Assembly (NCBI GenBank): GCA_035306605.1
Contig: DATGNR010000076.1
DNA length: 5,808 bases
Origin: Xanthomarina sp035306605
GTDB lineage: Bacteria; Bacteroidota; Bacteroidia; Flavobacteriales; Flavobacteriaceae
Direction: 5' to 3' (one strand)
The position numbers were made by a program, and so were the translations under genes. Below, in pieces: positions 1-5,567 of this stretch. Within the stretch, counting starts at the first letter, position 1. Each line of letters opens with the position of its first letter. The notes under the pieces are model-generated. The model did not search any database and was not told the origin of the DNA. It saw only the letters and a program-made list of their open reading frames with translations.

Positions 1-141
1 CCTAAACCTGAAGGTTTTGTAGAAAGACCTCCAAGAGATAACAACAGTAGAGACAACAATAGAGGATCTCGTGATAACAATCGTGGACGTGATAACAACA
101 GACGCGACGATAGAAAACCAAGAGAAGATAAGAGAGACTAA
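1..141 (+). CDS. pnp: C-terminal tail of a partial gene, probably polynucleotide phosphorylase
   Basis: An open frame enters from the left edge in frame 1 and gives 46 residues before TAA at 139-141. It starts PKPEGFVERPPRD and then becomes low-complexity: RDNN occurs four times among RG, RD and RK pairs. Such a tail is typical of a disordered, RNA-binding extension on an RNA-processing enzyme. PKPEGFVERPPR resembles the linker I recall after the S1 domain of flavobacterial polynucleotide phosphorylases, which often reads LLPKPE or LLERPEG. Pnp is also commonly found just upstream of rpoD in this group, and rpoD lies at the other end of this window. Pnp degrades RNA 3' to 5' by phosphorolysis. 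No catalytic or S1 domain is visible here, so identity is inferred from the tail and the context. A DEAD-box helicase or other RNA-binding protein with a similar tail is the main alternative. Confidence 0.55.
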   Translation, partial: PKPEGFVERPPRDNNSRDNNRGSRDNNRGRDNNRRDDRKPREDKRD

Positions 142-163
142 ATTCTTTTATATCCTATAAACT

Positions 164-198
164 AAAGCCCATCAAAATAAAACTTGATGGGCTTTTTT
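164..198 (+). terminator. Rho-independent terminator after the left-edge gene
   Basis: AAAGCCCATCAA (164-175) pairs perfectly with TTGATGGGCTTT (184-195) across an 8-nt loop, giving a 12-bp stem. A run of six T (193-198) follows. It lies 23 nt after the stop codon of the left-edge gene and should end that transcript. The A-rich left arm gives a T-run on the other strand as well, but no minus-strand gene needs it. Confidence 0.9.
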
Positions 199-345
199 CA
201 TTTCTTCAAGACGGAAAAACCTCAAAAAACACCGAGAATCAATAAAAAGCAACATTTTTTCTTAAAAAAAGATTAAAAAGAATCCAAAAATCAACTATTG
301 CCGTACATCTTAGTATAAACACTAATAAAACGACATAAAGCATTC

Positions 346-1782
346 ATGGATTCAAAAATAACAACTTCAAAAAGCCTAGAAACTAACACCAAATCAAGAA
401 TTCAAAAACTTATAAACTATTTAAGTTTTGCTTCCAATGATGAAGGGGAACCTAAAAGTTCTTACAATAAAATCACCTTACTGGGCACCCTCATTTTAAT
501 TACCATAGGAGTTTATTTGTTTTCTATATTCTATGTCGATTTTGAAAAATTTAATGCAGCTCGTAAAACCTCCATAATCGGATATACGTTTTTAGTTATT
601 GCCGGAATTCTCTTTGTGTTTAAAGCATTTTATTTTCTTTATATCGGTTTTAGATACTTTAAATACAAACCCATTGAGTCCGTTTCTAACGAAGAATTAC
701 CTACTGTTACCATCATTGTTCCTGCCTATAACGAAAGCAAACAAGTTTGGGATACCCTTATGAGTTTAGCAGAAAGTGATTATCCAACAGAAAAAATGCA
801 ACTGTTAGCAATTGATGATGGTAGCTTAGATGACACTTGGGATTGGATGGTAAATGCCAAAAAGCGTCTTGGAGACCGTTTAGAAATACTTAAACAACCA
901 AAAAACAAAGGAAAACGTCATGCCCTATACCGTGGATTTAATTTAGGAACAGGTGATGTTTTTGTTACTGTTGATAGTGACTCCATCGTTACAACAGACA
1001 CCCTAAGAAATTTAGTAAGTCCATTTGTAAAAGATGAAAAATGTGGTGCCGTTGCAGGAAACATCCGAGTTTTAAACAATAAAAAAGAAATGCTTCCCAA
1101 AATGCTGGATGTAAGCTTTGTTATGAGTTTTGAATTTGTACGCTCTGCGGAAAGTACCTTAAACTCGGTATTATGTACGCCAGGAGCATTGGCTGCCTAC
1201 CGAAGCACAGACGTTTATGCCTGTTTACCAGAGTGGATCAACCAAACGTTTATGGGGCAACCATCAGATATTGGAGAAGATCGCGCCATGACCAACATGA
1301 TATTAAAACAAGGAAAACATGTGTTATTTCAAAGAAACGCTGTGGCCTACACCAATGTACCTGAAGGATACACAGGACTTTATAAAATGTTTATCAGATG
1401 GGGAAGAAGTAATGTTAGAGAAAACTTAGTGATGTCTAAATATGTGTTTACCAACTTTAGAGAAGGTAATAAATTTGGTAGTCGTTTACTATTTATCAGT
1501 CAATTCTCTCGCATAATCATGAGTTACCCTTTTGTGATTTTTATGCTGTTTTTCGTTTTAACGCATCCATTTTTATTTCTAGGATCCACCTTATTAAGCA
1601 TTTTAGTCACTTCTACATTTTCGGTTATCTTCTATTCACATCGATACGAAATAAAAGAATCCATTTGGGCTTATACCTATAGCATTCTATACACGTTTGG
1701 CCTATTTTGGATTACACCATATGCCATAGCTACAGCAAGTAGAAGAGGCTGGCTAACCCGTGGTTTAGCAGAAAAAAGATAA
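346..1782 (+). CDS. Membrane-bound family 2 glycosyltransferase, hyaluronan/NodC-synthase-like
   Basis: This 478-residue protein probably transfers sugars from nucleotide-sugar donors to a growing polysaccharide at the cytoplasmic membrane. Two hydrophobic segments (about 43-64 and 78-102) precede a GT-A catalytic domain. That domain shows the GT2 opening motif TIIVPAYNES (122-131), IDDGS (156-160), the metal-binding DSD (210-212) and the GED catalytic-base region (310-312). CTPGALAAYR (277-286) and RWGRSNVRE (351-359) resemble the acceptor-side motifs of processive synthases such as HasA and NodC. Two or three further hydrophobic segments follow (about 390-430 and 441-464). In the usual QxxRW motif the Gln position is Met348 (MFIRW), which is unusual. 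The ATG at 346 is the first after an in-frame stop at 316, and there is no clear Shine-Dalgarno. The gene has terminators on both sides, so it is transcribed alone. The polymer cannot be named, as no export or modification genes are adjacent. Confidence 0.85.
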   Translation: MDSKITTSKSLETNTKSRIQKLINYLSFASNDEGEPKSSYNKITLLGTLILITIGVYLFSIFYVDFEKFNAARKTSIIGYTFLVIAGILFVFKAFYFLYIGFRYFKYKPIESVSNEELPTVTIIVPAYNESKQVWDTLMSLAESDYPTEKMQLLAIDDGSLDDTWDWMVNAKKRLGDRLEILKQPKNKGKRHALYRGFNLGTGDVFVTVDSDSIVTTDTLRNLVSPFVKDEKCGAVAGNIRVLNNKKEMLPKMLDVSFVMSFEFVRSAESTLNSVLCTPGALAAYRSTDVYACLPEWINQTFMGQPSDIGEDRAMTNMILKQGKHVLFQRNAVAYTNVPEGYTGLYKMFIRWGRSNVRENLVMSKYVFTNFREGNKFGSRLLFISQFSRIIMSYPFVIFMLFFVLTHPFLFLGSTLLSILVTSTFSVIFYSHRYEIKESIWAYTYSILYTFGLFWITPYAIATASRRGWLTRGLAEKR

Positions 1783-1805
1783 GTAAAACCTATCCTAATT
1801 TACAC

Positions 1806-1843
1806 AAAAAAGAGCCTAACATGAATTTGTTAGGCTCTTTTTT
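1806..1843 (+). terminator. Symmetric, probably bidirectional terminator
   Basis: AAAAAAGAGCCTAAC (1806-1820) pairs perfectly with GTTAGGCTCTTTTTT (1829-1843), a 15-bp stem with an 8-nt loop. It has six T at the right end and six A at the left end, so it can terminate in both directions. Rightward it closes the glycosyltransferase gene, 23 nt after its stop. Leftward it would end the candidate small RNA transcribed from about 1972. Confidence 0.92.
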
Positions 1844-1972
1844 ATAAAACAACTTATCGGCTACAAACCAACTTACCAACGCCTTTTTCAGACAAGCTGT
1901 CACCTTTTTGTCAATTATATCAAAAGCAGGTATTGCACAATTACTAATTAAACAGGTATATTATTGATGATT
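1806..1972 (-). ncRNA. Candidate small RNA with a 6S-like rod fold
   Basis: This is a predicted non-coding transcript of about 165 nt on the minus strand, bounded by a TAnnTTTG promoter element (1983-1976) and the terminator at 1843-1806. No ATG occurs on the minus strand before the terminator hairpin. The RNA can fold as a rod. An outer helix pairs 1955-1961 with 1863-1869 (six pairs and one U-U mismatch). An inner helix pairs 1922-1932 with 1874-1886 (11 pairs including G-U, with a 2-nt bulge). A small apical hairpin, GACAGCUUGUC, lies at 1891-1901. Between the two helices is a large asymmetric bubble, 22 nt on the 5' side and 4 nt on the 3' side. A long hairpin with a central bubble is the hallmark of 6S RNA, which binds RNA polymerase holoenzyme, and a flavobacterial 6S family (6S-Flavo) is known. 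The match is by shape only, and the folding was done by hand. It could be another small RNA, or untranscribed sequence. Confidence 0.42.
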
Positions 1973-1975
1973 TCG

Positions 1976-1983
1976 CAAATATA
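1976..1983 (-). promoter_or_regulatory. Bacteroidota-type -7 promoter element, facing left
   Basis: On the minus strand this reads TATATTTG, an exact match to the Bacteroidota -7 consensus TAnnTTTG. No good -33 TTTG is present at the usual 19-nt distance; the nearest candidate is TTTA, 16 nt upstream. Transcription from here would start near 1972 and run to the terminator at 1806-1843. No protein gene lies in that path, so the element suggests a non-coding RNA. Confidence 0.45.
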
Positions 1984-2024
1984 CGCCTCAAATATCATGT
2001 AAATAAGATTTATTGAAATTAAAT

Positions 2025-2061
2025 CCCGATTTCGGGTGTTCCGTACAGTCCTTGCACTGTA
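2025..2061. repeat. Two adjacent small hairpins upstream of proC
   Basis: CCCGATTTCGGG (2025-2036) can form a short GC-rich hairpin. Eight nucleotides later TACAGT (2044-2049) and ACTGTA (2056-2061) form a 6-bp stem around a CCTTGC loop. Neither is followed by a T-run, so they are not terminators. They lie 40-76 nt before the proC start and could be part of a leader or an operator. No known riboswitch or T-box is recognisable here. Confidence 0.4.
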
Positions 2062-2083
2062 TATAGAAATTAACATAGTTAAT
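2052..2083 (+). promoter_or_regulatory. Weak candidate proC promoter with an overlapping inverted repeat
   Basis: TTG at 2052-2054 is followed 21 nt later by TAGTTAAT (2076-2083), a poor match to TAnnTTTG. The second element overlaps a clean inverted repeat, ATTAAC-ATA-GTTAAT (2069-2083), which has the size and symmetry of a dimeric regulator site. It lies 17 nt before the proC start codon. A proline operon of three genes must start somewhere in this gap, and this is the best site I can see. No regulator gene is nearby to assign to it. Confidence 0.25.
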
Positions 2084-2100
2084 CAATATATTATAACGAT

Positions 2101-2907
2101 ATGAAATTATTAGTAATTGGTGCCGGTAACATGGGTTTAACCTATTCTGAGGGGATGTCAAAGTCACCTCTTTTAGGAAAACACAAACTCAAAATTTACG
2201 ATACCGACCCAAAAAAGATTACCACATTAAGTAAAGAACCTCTTTTTGATGTTTACGACAATTTAGAAGCTTGCTTACCAAAAGCAGACATTGTTTTTAT
2301 TGCTGTAAAACCCTATCATTCCGAAGCCTTATTTAAAAACATGAAGACACACATTAACAACCAGCAACTATTTGTGTCGTTAATGGCAGGTGTAACTATA
2401 GGAACTATTCAAGAGCAGCTAGGTGCCAAAAAAGTGGTCCGGGCCATGCCTAATCTCCCAGCCAAAGTTGGTAAAGGCGTTACCTCCTACACCGAATCCA
2501 AAGATGTTTCCAAGGTAGAACTTATAATAGTTCGTAATTTATTGGATACCACAGGAACATCCATACATGTAAATACCGAAAAATTTATTGATGCCTCTAC
2601 AGGTATTTCGGGTAGCGGCCCTGCCTATGTGTTTTACTTTATGCAATCCATGTTGGATGCCGCTTTAAAAATGGGGTTTTCAGATTACGATTCCAAAGTA
2701 TTGGTAAGTAACACCTTTGAAGGTGCTATCGAATTATTCAACCAATCGGATATTTCACCAGAAATGTGGATTAGTCGCGTAGCATCAAAAGGTGGGACCA
2801 CGCAAGCAGCCATAGACTCTATGGACGACAATAATGTAAAACAACTCATTCAAGATGCCGCATATGCCGCTTTTGATAGAGCAATAGAATTAGGACAAGA
2901 AAAATAA
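2101..2907 (+). CDS. proC: Pyrroline-5-carboxylate reductase (ProC)
   Basis: ProC carries out the last step of proline synthesis, the NAD(P)H-dependent reduction of 1-pyrroline-5-carboxylate to L-proline, in the cytoplasm. The 268-residue length is normal for the family. The N-terminal Rossmann fold opens with VIGAGNMG (5-12), and the acidic residue ending the second strand (YDTD, 33-36) lies where cofactor choice is made. AVKP (68-71) and RAMPN (114-118) follow. The C-terminal dimerisation domain shows the family signature: STGISGSGPAY (166-176), then RVASKGGTT (226-234). The ATG at 2101 puts the Rossmann strand at residues 2-6 as expected, and no Shine-Dalgarno is seen. It is the first gene of the proCBA operon, and proB starts 1 nt after its stop codon, which suggests coupled translation. 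Confidence 0.96.
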   Translation: MKLLVIGAGNMGLTYSEGMSKSPLLGKHKLKIYDTDPKKITTLSKEPLFDVYDNLEACLPKADIVFIAVKPYHSEALFKNMKTHINNQQLFVSLMAGVTIGTIQEQLGAKKVVRAMPNLPAKVGKGVTSYTESKDVSKVELIIVRNLLDTTGTSIHVNTEKFIDASTGISGSGPAYVFYFMQSMLDAALKMGFSDYDSKVLVSNTFEGAIELFNQSDISPEMWISRVASKGGTTQAAIDSMDDNNVKQLIQDAAYAAFDRAIELGQEK

Positions 2908-2908
2908 T

Positions 2909-3685
2909 ATGGACGACGACATTAAGCGCGTAGTAGTAAAAGTAGGAACAAATGTATTAACCAATAAAGACAACCGCATTTTAGGCCCGGTTTTAAGGGA
3001 ATTAGTGCGCCAAATAGCCGTATTATATGAACGCGACGTGATGGTGGTTTTAGTATCTTCAGGGTCGGCTATTGCGGGAAAGGAAGTTTTAGGCGACATG
3101 AATATCACCGATAAATCCATTAGACGCCAAGTATATTCAGCTGTTGGCCAACCGCGAATGATGCGCCATTACTATAGTTTATTTCACGACTATGGTATGC
3201 GTTGTGCACAAGTTTTAGCAACAAAACGAGATTTCGATCCTGGAAAACATCGAGAGAATATGATTAACTGCTATGAAGGTTTGTTATCGGAAGGCATTGT
3301 ACCCATAGCCAATGAGGATGATGCAGTTTCCATTACCATGTCTATGTTTTCTGACAATGATGAGTTAGCCAGCTTGGTAGCCGAATTGATCGATGCCGAC
3401 CGTTTAATTATACTATCGGATCCAGAAGGTCTTTACACAGGACATCCTGATGATGAAGATTCCATAAGGATTAAAGAAGTTTCATTTAATCAAAATGTGG
3501 AACAATACGTAAAAGCTTCGGGTAAAAAAGAAGGTGAAGGTCGTGGCGGCATGGCATCGAAATTACGTATTGCGAAAGGAACTGCACAAAAGAACATTCC
3601 AACGTATATAGCCAATGGAAAGCGGGCAAATGTAATTGTTGACATTCTTGACAACAAGGAAGTAGGAACAAAATTTATTCAATAA
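2909..3685 (+). CDS. proB: Glutamate 5-kinase (ProB), kinase domain only, no PUA domain
   Basis: ProB phosphorylates the gamma-carboxylate of glutamate with ATP, the first and usually feedback-controlled step of proline synthesis. This 258-residue protein is a single amino acid kinase domain. Visible motifs are VVKVGTN (9-15, phosphate binding), SSGSAIAGK (50-58), ANEDDAV (134-140, corresponding to the NENDxV glutamate-site motif of the family), FSDND (147-151), LSDPEGLYT (169-177, nucleotide binding) and GRGGMASKL (211-219). The E. coli enzyme (367 residues) carries a further C-terminal PUA domain. Here the protein stops just after the kinase fold (GTKFIQ), so that domain is absent rather than cut off by a frameshift. 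Short ProB proteins of this type are known in other bacteria. The start codon lies 1 nt after the proC stop, and proA begins 11 nt downstream. Proline inhibition, if it occurs, must act through the kinase domain. Confidence 0.95.
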   Translation: MDDDIKRVVVKVGTNVLTNKDNRILGPVLRELVRQIAVLYERDVMVVLVSSGSAIAGKEVLGDMNITDKSIRRQVYSAVGQPRMMRHYYSLFHDYGMRCAQVLATKRDFDPGKHRENMINCYEGLLSEGIVPIANEDDAVSITMSMFSDNDELASLVAELIDADRLIILSDPEGLYTGHPDDEDSIRIKEVSFNQNVEQYVKASGKKEGEGRGGMASKLRIAKGTAQKNIPTYIANGKRANVIVDILDNKEVGTKFIQ

Positions 3686-3696
3686 AAACAACATTT

Positions 3697-4896
3697 ATGG
3701 AATTATTACATACAGATAAAAAAAATAACGTTTTAAATTCAATGATTCACATTATTGAAAGAGAACGCAACAATATAATTAAAGCAAACCAACAAGATTT
3801 AGCTGCTTTTAACAAAGAAGATCAAGCTTTATACGACCGATTGGTAGTAAATTCTACTAAAATAGATGGAATGATTCAAGCCATTAAAGAAGTTCGTGAT
3901 CAAGCAGATCCGGTTGGTGCCACTATTTCAGATATGACTCTGGATAGCGGTTTACAAATTACCAATAAAACAGCGCCTTTTGGAACAATAATGATTATTT
4001 ACGAATCGCGACCAGATGTCACTATTGAAGCAGCTGTTCTAGCTTTTAAAGCCAACAATAAAATTTTATTGAAAGGTGGGAAAGAAGCCATTAACAGCAA
4101 TCTCATTTTAGAAAAGTGCTGGCATGAAGCTTTGGAAGAAAATGGCTTATCGAAAGATTGGATAAAACTATTGCATTTAAAACGTGAAGAAACTCAAGAG
4201 TTTTTAAGAAATCCAACAGAGAAAATTGATTTAATTGTACCTCGTGGTGGGGAACGCTTAATTAATTTCGTAAAAAATCATGCTACTTGTGCCGTTTTAA
4301 TTTCTGGTCGTGGAAACAACTTTTTATATGTTTCTGAACACGCAGATTGGGAAAAGGCTGTTAAAGTAATTATCAATGCAAAAACAGATAAGATTTCTGG
4401 ATGCAACGCCTTAGACAACGTATTAATAGATAAAAACATTTCCAATTACAAAGAAAAAGTCAAAGACCTTCAAAAAACTTTAAATCATGTTGGTGTATCG
4501 CTAGTGGTCGATAAAAAAATAGCAAAGATTTTGACCACTGAAACCCAAATTCCAAATGAAGACACATGGTATGAAGAATTTCTAGCTATGAAAATTTTAT
4601 TAGGAGAAGTGGCTAGTTTAGACGAAGCTATTGCGATGACTAACACGTATTCCGGTGGGCATTCTTCCGTTATTATAACTGAAGATAAAAATGAAGCAAC
4701 CACATTTATGGAACAAATAGATAGTGCTGCGGTATACCACAATGCTTCAACCAGATTTACGGATGGCGGTCAAATGGGGGTTGGTGCCGAATTAGCAATT
4801 AGTACAGACAAATTGCACCATCGTGGGCCATTAGGTTTAAAACAATTGGTCACTAATAAATATTATGTCTTTGGTAATGGCCATATACGTGTGTAA
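3697..4896 (+). CDS. proA: Glutamate-5-semialdehyde dehydrogenase / gamma-glutamyl phosphate reductase (ProA)
   Basis: ProA reduces gamma-glutamyl phosphate with NADPH to glutamate 5-semialdehyde, which cyclises to pyrroline-5-carboxylate for ProC. It belongs to the aldehyde dehydrogenase superfamily and has a typical length of 399 residues. Visible motifs are FGTIMIIYESRPDVT (95-109), LLKGGKEA (124-131, cofactor region), VPRGG (181-185), the catalytic cysteine in SGCNA (Cys236), NASTRFTDGG (349-358) and GAELAISTDKLHHRGPLGL (363-381). The C-terminal family signature is slightly divergent: it reads AIAMTNTYSGGHSSVI (311-326), with Met where many homologues have His and HSS where HSD or HSE is usual. 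The substrate of ProA is labile and ProA is thought to work closely with ProB, which fits the adjacent genes. It is the last gene of the operon, and a terminator follows 22 nt after its stop. Confidence 0.96.
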   Translation: MELLHTDKKNNVLNSMIHIIERERNNIIKANQQDLAAFNKEDQALYDRLVVNSTKIDGMIQAIKEVRDQADPVGATISDMTLDSGLQITNKTAPFGTIMIIYESRPDVTIEAAVLAFKANNKILLKGGKEAINSNLILEKCWHEALEENGLSKDWIKLLHLKREETQEFLRNPTEKIDLIVPRGGERLINFVKNHATCAVLISGRGNNFLYVSEHADWEKAVKVIINAKTDKISGCNALDNVLIDKNISNYKEKVKDLQKTLNHVGVSLVVDKKIAKILTTETQIPNEDTWYEEFLAMKILLGEVASLDEAIAMTNTYSGGHSSVIITEDKNEATTFMEQIDSAAVYHNASTRFTDGGQMGVGAELAISTDKLHHRGPLGLKQLVTNKYYVFGNGHIRV

Positions 4897-4917
4897 AAAA
4901 TAATTCAAACACATTTC

Positions 4918-4954
4918 AAACGGCATTGACTTTAAAACTAATGCCGTTTTTTTT
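4918..4954 (+). terminator. Rho-independent terminator of the proCBA operon
   Basis: AAACGGCATT (4918-4927) pairs perfectly with AATGCCGTTT (4940-4949) across a 12-nt loop, followed by eight T in a row (4947-4954). Its position, 22 nt after the proA stop, marks the end of the proline operon. Confidence 0.92.
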
Positions 4955-4975
4955 ATATAAATATGCGGATAATTA

Positions 4976-5018
4976 TCTAGTTACTAGTTCTAGACTCGGA
5001 ATTATATTCCTTTTCTAG
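4976..5018. repeat. Cluster of four CTAG tetramers and small palindromes
   Basis: CTAG occurs at 4977, 4984, 4990 and 5015, including the palindrome ACTAGT (4983-4988) nested between TCTAG (4976-4980) and CTAGA (4990-4994). A separate inverted repeat, GGAAT-TAT-ATTCC, lies at 4998-5010. The stretch sits between two convergent terminators, where no function is expected. CTAG is uncommon in many bacterial genomes. No role can be assigned. Confidence 0.3.
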
Positions 5019-5037
5019 TGATTGGGTATTTATAATG

Positions 5038-5071
5038 AAAAACCCATCAAGTATAAATTTGATGGGTTTTT
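5038..5071 (-). terminator. Symmetric terminator of the small secreted-protein gene
   Basis: AAAAACCCATCAA (5038-5050) pairs perfectly with TTGATGGGTTTTT (5059-5071), a 13-bp stem with an 8-nt loop. On the minus strand it lies about 20 nt after the stop codon of the 5091-5486 gene and ends in a T-run. The T-run on the plus strand makes it a likely backstop for proCBA transcripts too. Its CCCATCAA core is the same as in the terminator at 164-198. Confidence 0.9.
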
Positions 5072-5090
5072 AAATTTTATAAAGATGTTC

Positions 5091-5486
5091 TTATTGTGGA
5101 ATACTCCTTTTAAAAGATTCCATCTGTTTTGCATCAAGTACAGAACTCATTTCTTTTTGAAAACTTTCTTCTCCCAATAATGTTGCTTGAATTGTATCTG
5201 CCTGTTTTGCTTGAGACTCTTCGCTTCCAAGTTCCTCAGCTCCAGAACTAACTATCAATTTCTGAAACTTTTCACTTTTTAATTGGCCCACTACAAATCC
5301 AGAAACCTGCTCTTGTTGCTTTTCGTTTAAATTTAAATTTTTGGTTAAACTCTTAACCTGTTCTGCAGCCAACTTCTCAATCATTGAGCCGCTAGAAGAC
5401 GCATTACTCTTGGATATTGAAGATAGGTTTTGCGCTGAAACCTGCATCATTGCAAATGCGCAAAATAAAAATAGTATTTTTTTCAT
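5091..5486 (-). CDS. Small secreted helical protein with two LxxxQ motifs (Spy/CpxP-like layout)
   Basis: The function of this 131-residue protein is not known. Residues 1-18 form a clear Sec signal peptide: MKK, a hydrophobic core (ILFLFCAFAMM), then VSA before Gln19, a common cleavage context in flavobacteria. There is no lipobox, so a free periplasmic or secreted protein is expected. After a Ser/Asn-rich linker (20-35), the rest looks helical and charged, rich in Gln, Lys, Glu and Ser. LNEKQ (53-57) and LDAKQ (117-121) are two LxxxQ motifs spaced like the paired LTxxQ motifs of the Spy/CpxP periplasmic chaperones, and the second is followed by MESFKR, as in many Bacteroidota proteins ending in a TPEQxxxF-like segment. 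The homology is inferred from pattern alone. The ATG at 5486 starts the signal peptide directly. The gene is divergent from rpoD, about 170 nt away, and has its own terminator. Confidence 0.75.
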   Translation of the reverse strand: MKKILFLFCAFAMMQVSAQNLSSISKSNASSSGSMIEKLAAEQVKSLTKNLNLNEKQQEQVSGFVVGQLKSEKFQKLIVSSGAEELGSEESQAKQADTIQATLLGEESFQKEMSSVLDAKQMESFKRSIPQ

Positions 5487-5537
5487 ATCGTTAATTTTTG
5501 AATTAAATATTGGTTTAAGATACTACATTTCCATTAA

Positions 5538-5567
5538 TTTTTTTGAAAAAAAGTACTTTCAAAAAAA
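5538..5567. repeat. Perfect 11-bp inverted repeat in the divergent intergenic region
   Basis: TTTTTTTGAAA (5538-5548) and TTTCAAAAAAA (5557-5567) are perfect reverse complements separated by 8 nt, and the centre contains the palindrome AAAGTACTTT (5550-5559). The right arm overlaps the -7 position of the candidate promoter of the small secreted-protein gene. It could be an operator, or simply promoter-associated A/T tracts. Confidence 0.45.

Noticed and set aside
199..345. Search for a promoter of the glycosyltransferase gene
   Set aside because: The stretch is very A/T-rich. TTG at 298-300 and TATAAA near 314 are too close (about 13 nt) for a normal promoter, and no TAnnTTTG was found.
918..1100. 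Open frame of 60 codons on the minus strand inside the glycosyltransferase gene
   Set aside because: It is fully antisense to a well-supported catalytic domain, has no recognisable motif and no promoter, and is a shadow of the sense codons.
1173..1364. Open frame of 63 codons on the plus strand inside the glycosyltransferase gene
   Set aside because: It is out of frame within the catalytic domain and its product (rich in Arg, Cys and His) looks like a random shifted reading.
1844..1975. SRP RNA (4.5S) or tmRNA as the identity of the minus-strand transcript
   Set aside because: The conserved SRP tetraloop region (GGAAG and AGCAG motifs) is missing, and there is no tRNA-like end or CCA as tmRNA would need.
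2890..3120. Minus-strand open frame across the proC-proB junction, and similar ones at 3486-3671 and 4485-4742
   Set aside because: All are antisense to conserved proline enzymes, with no promoter, terminator or protein family pattern.
5022..5046. Alternative pairing of TTGGGT with AACCCA that could compete with the terminator at 5038-5071
   Set aside because: It would matter only for readthrough from proA, which already has a strong terminator at 4918-4954. For the minus-strand gene the competing arm lies after the terminator.
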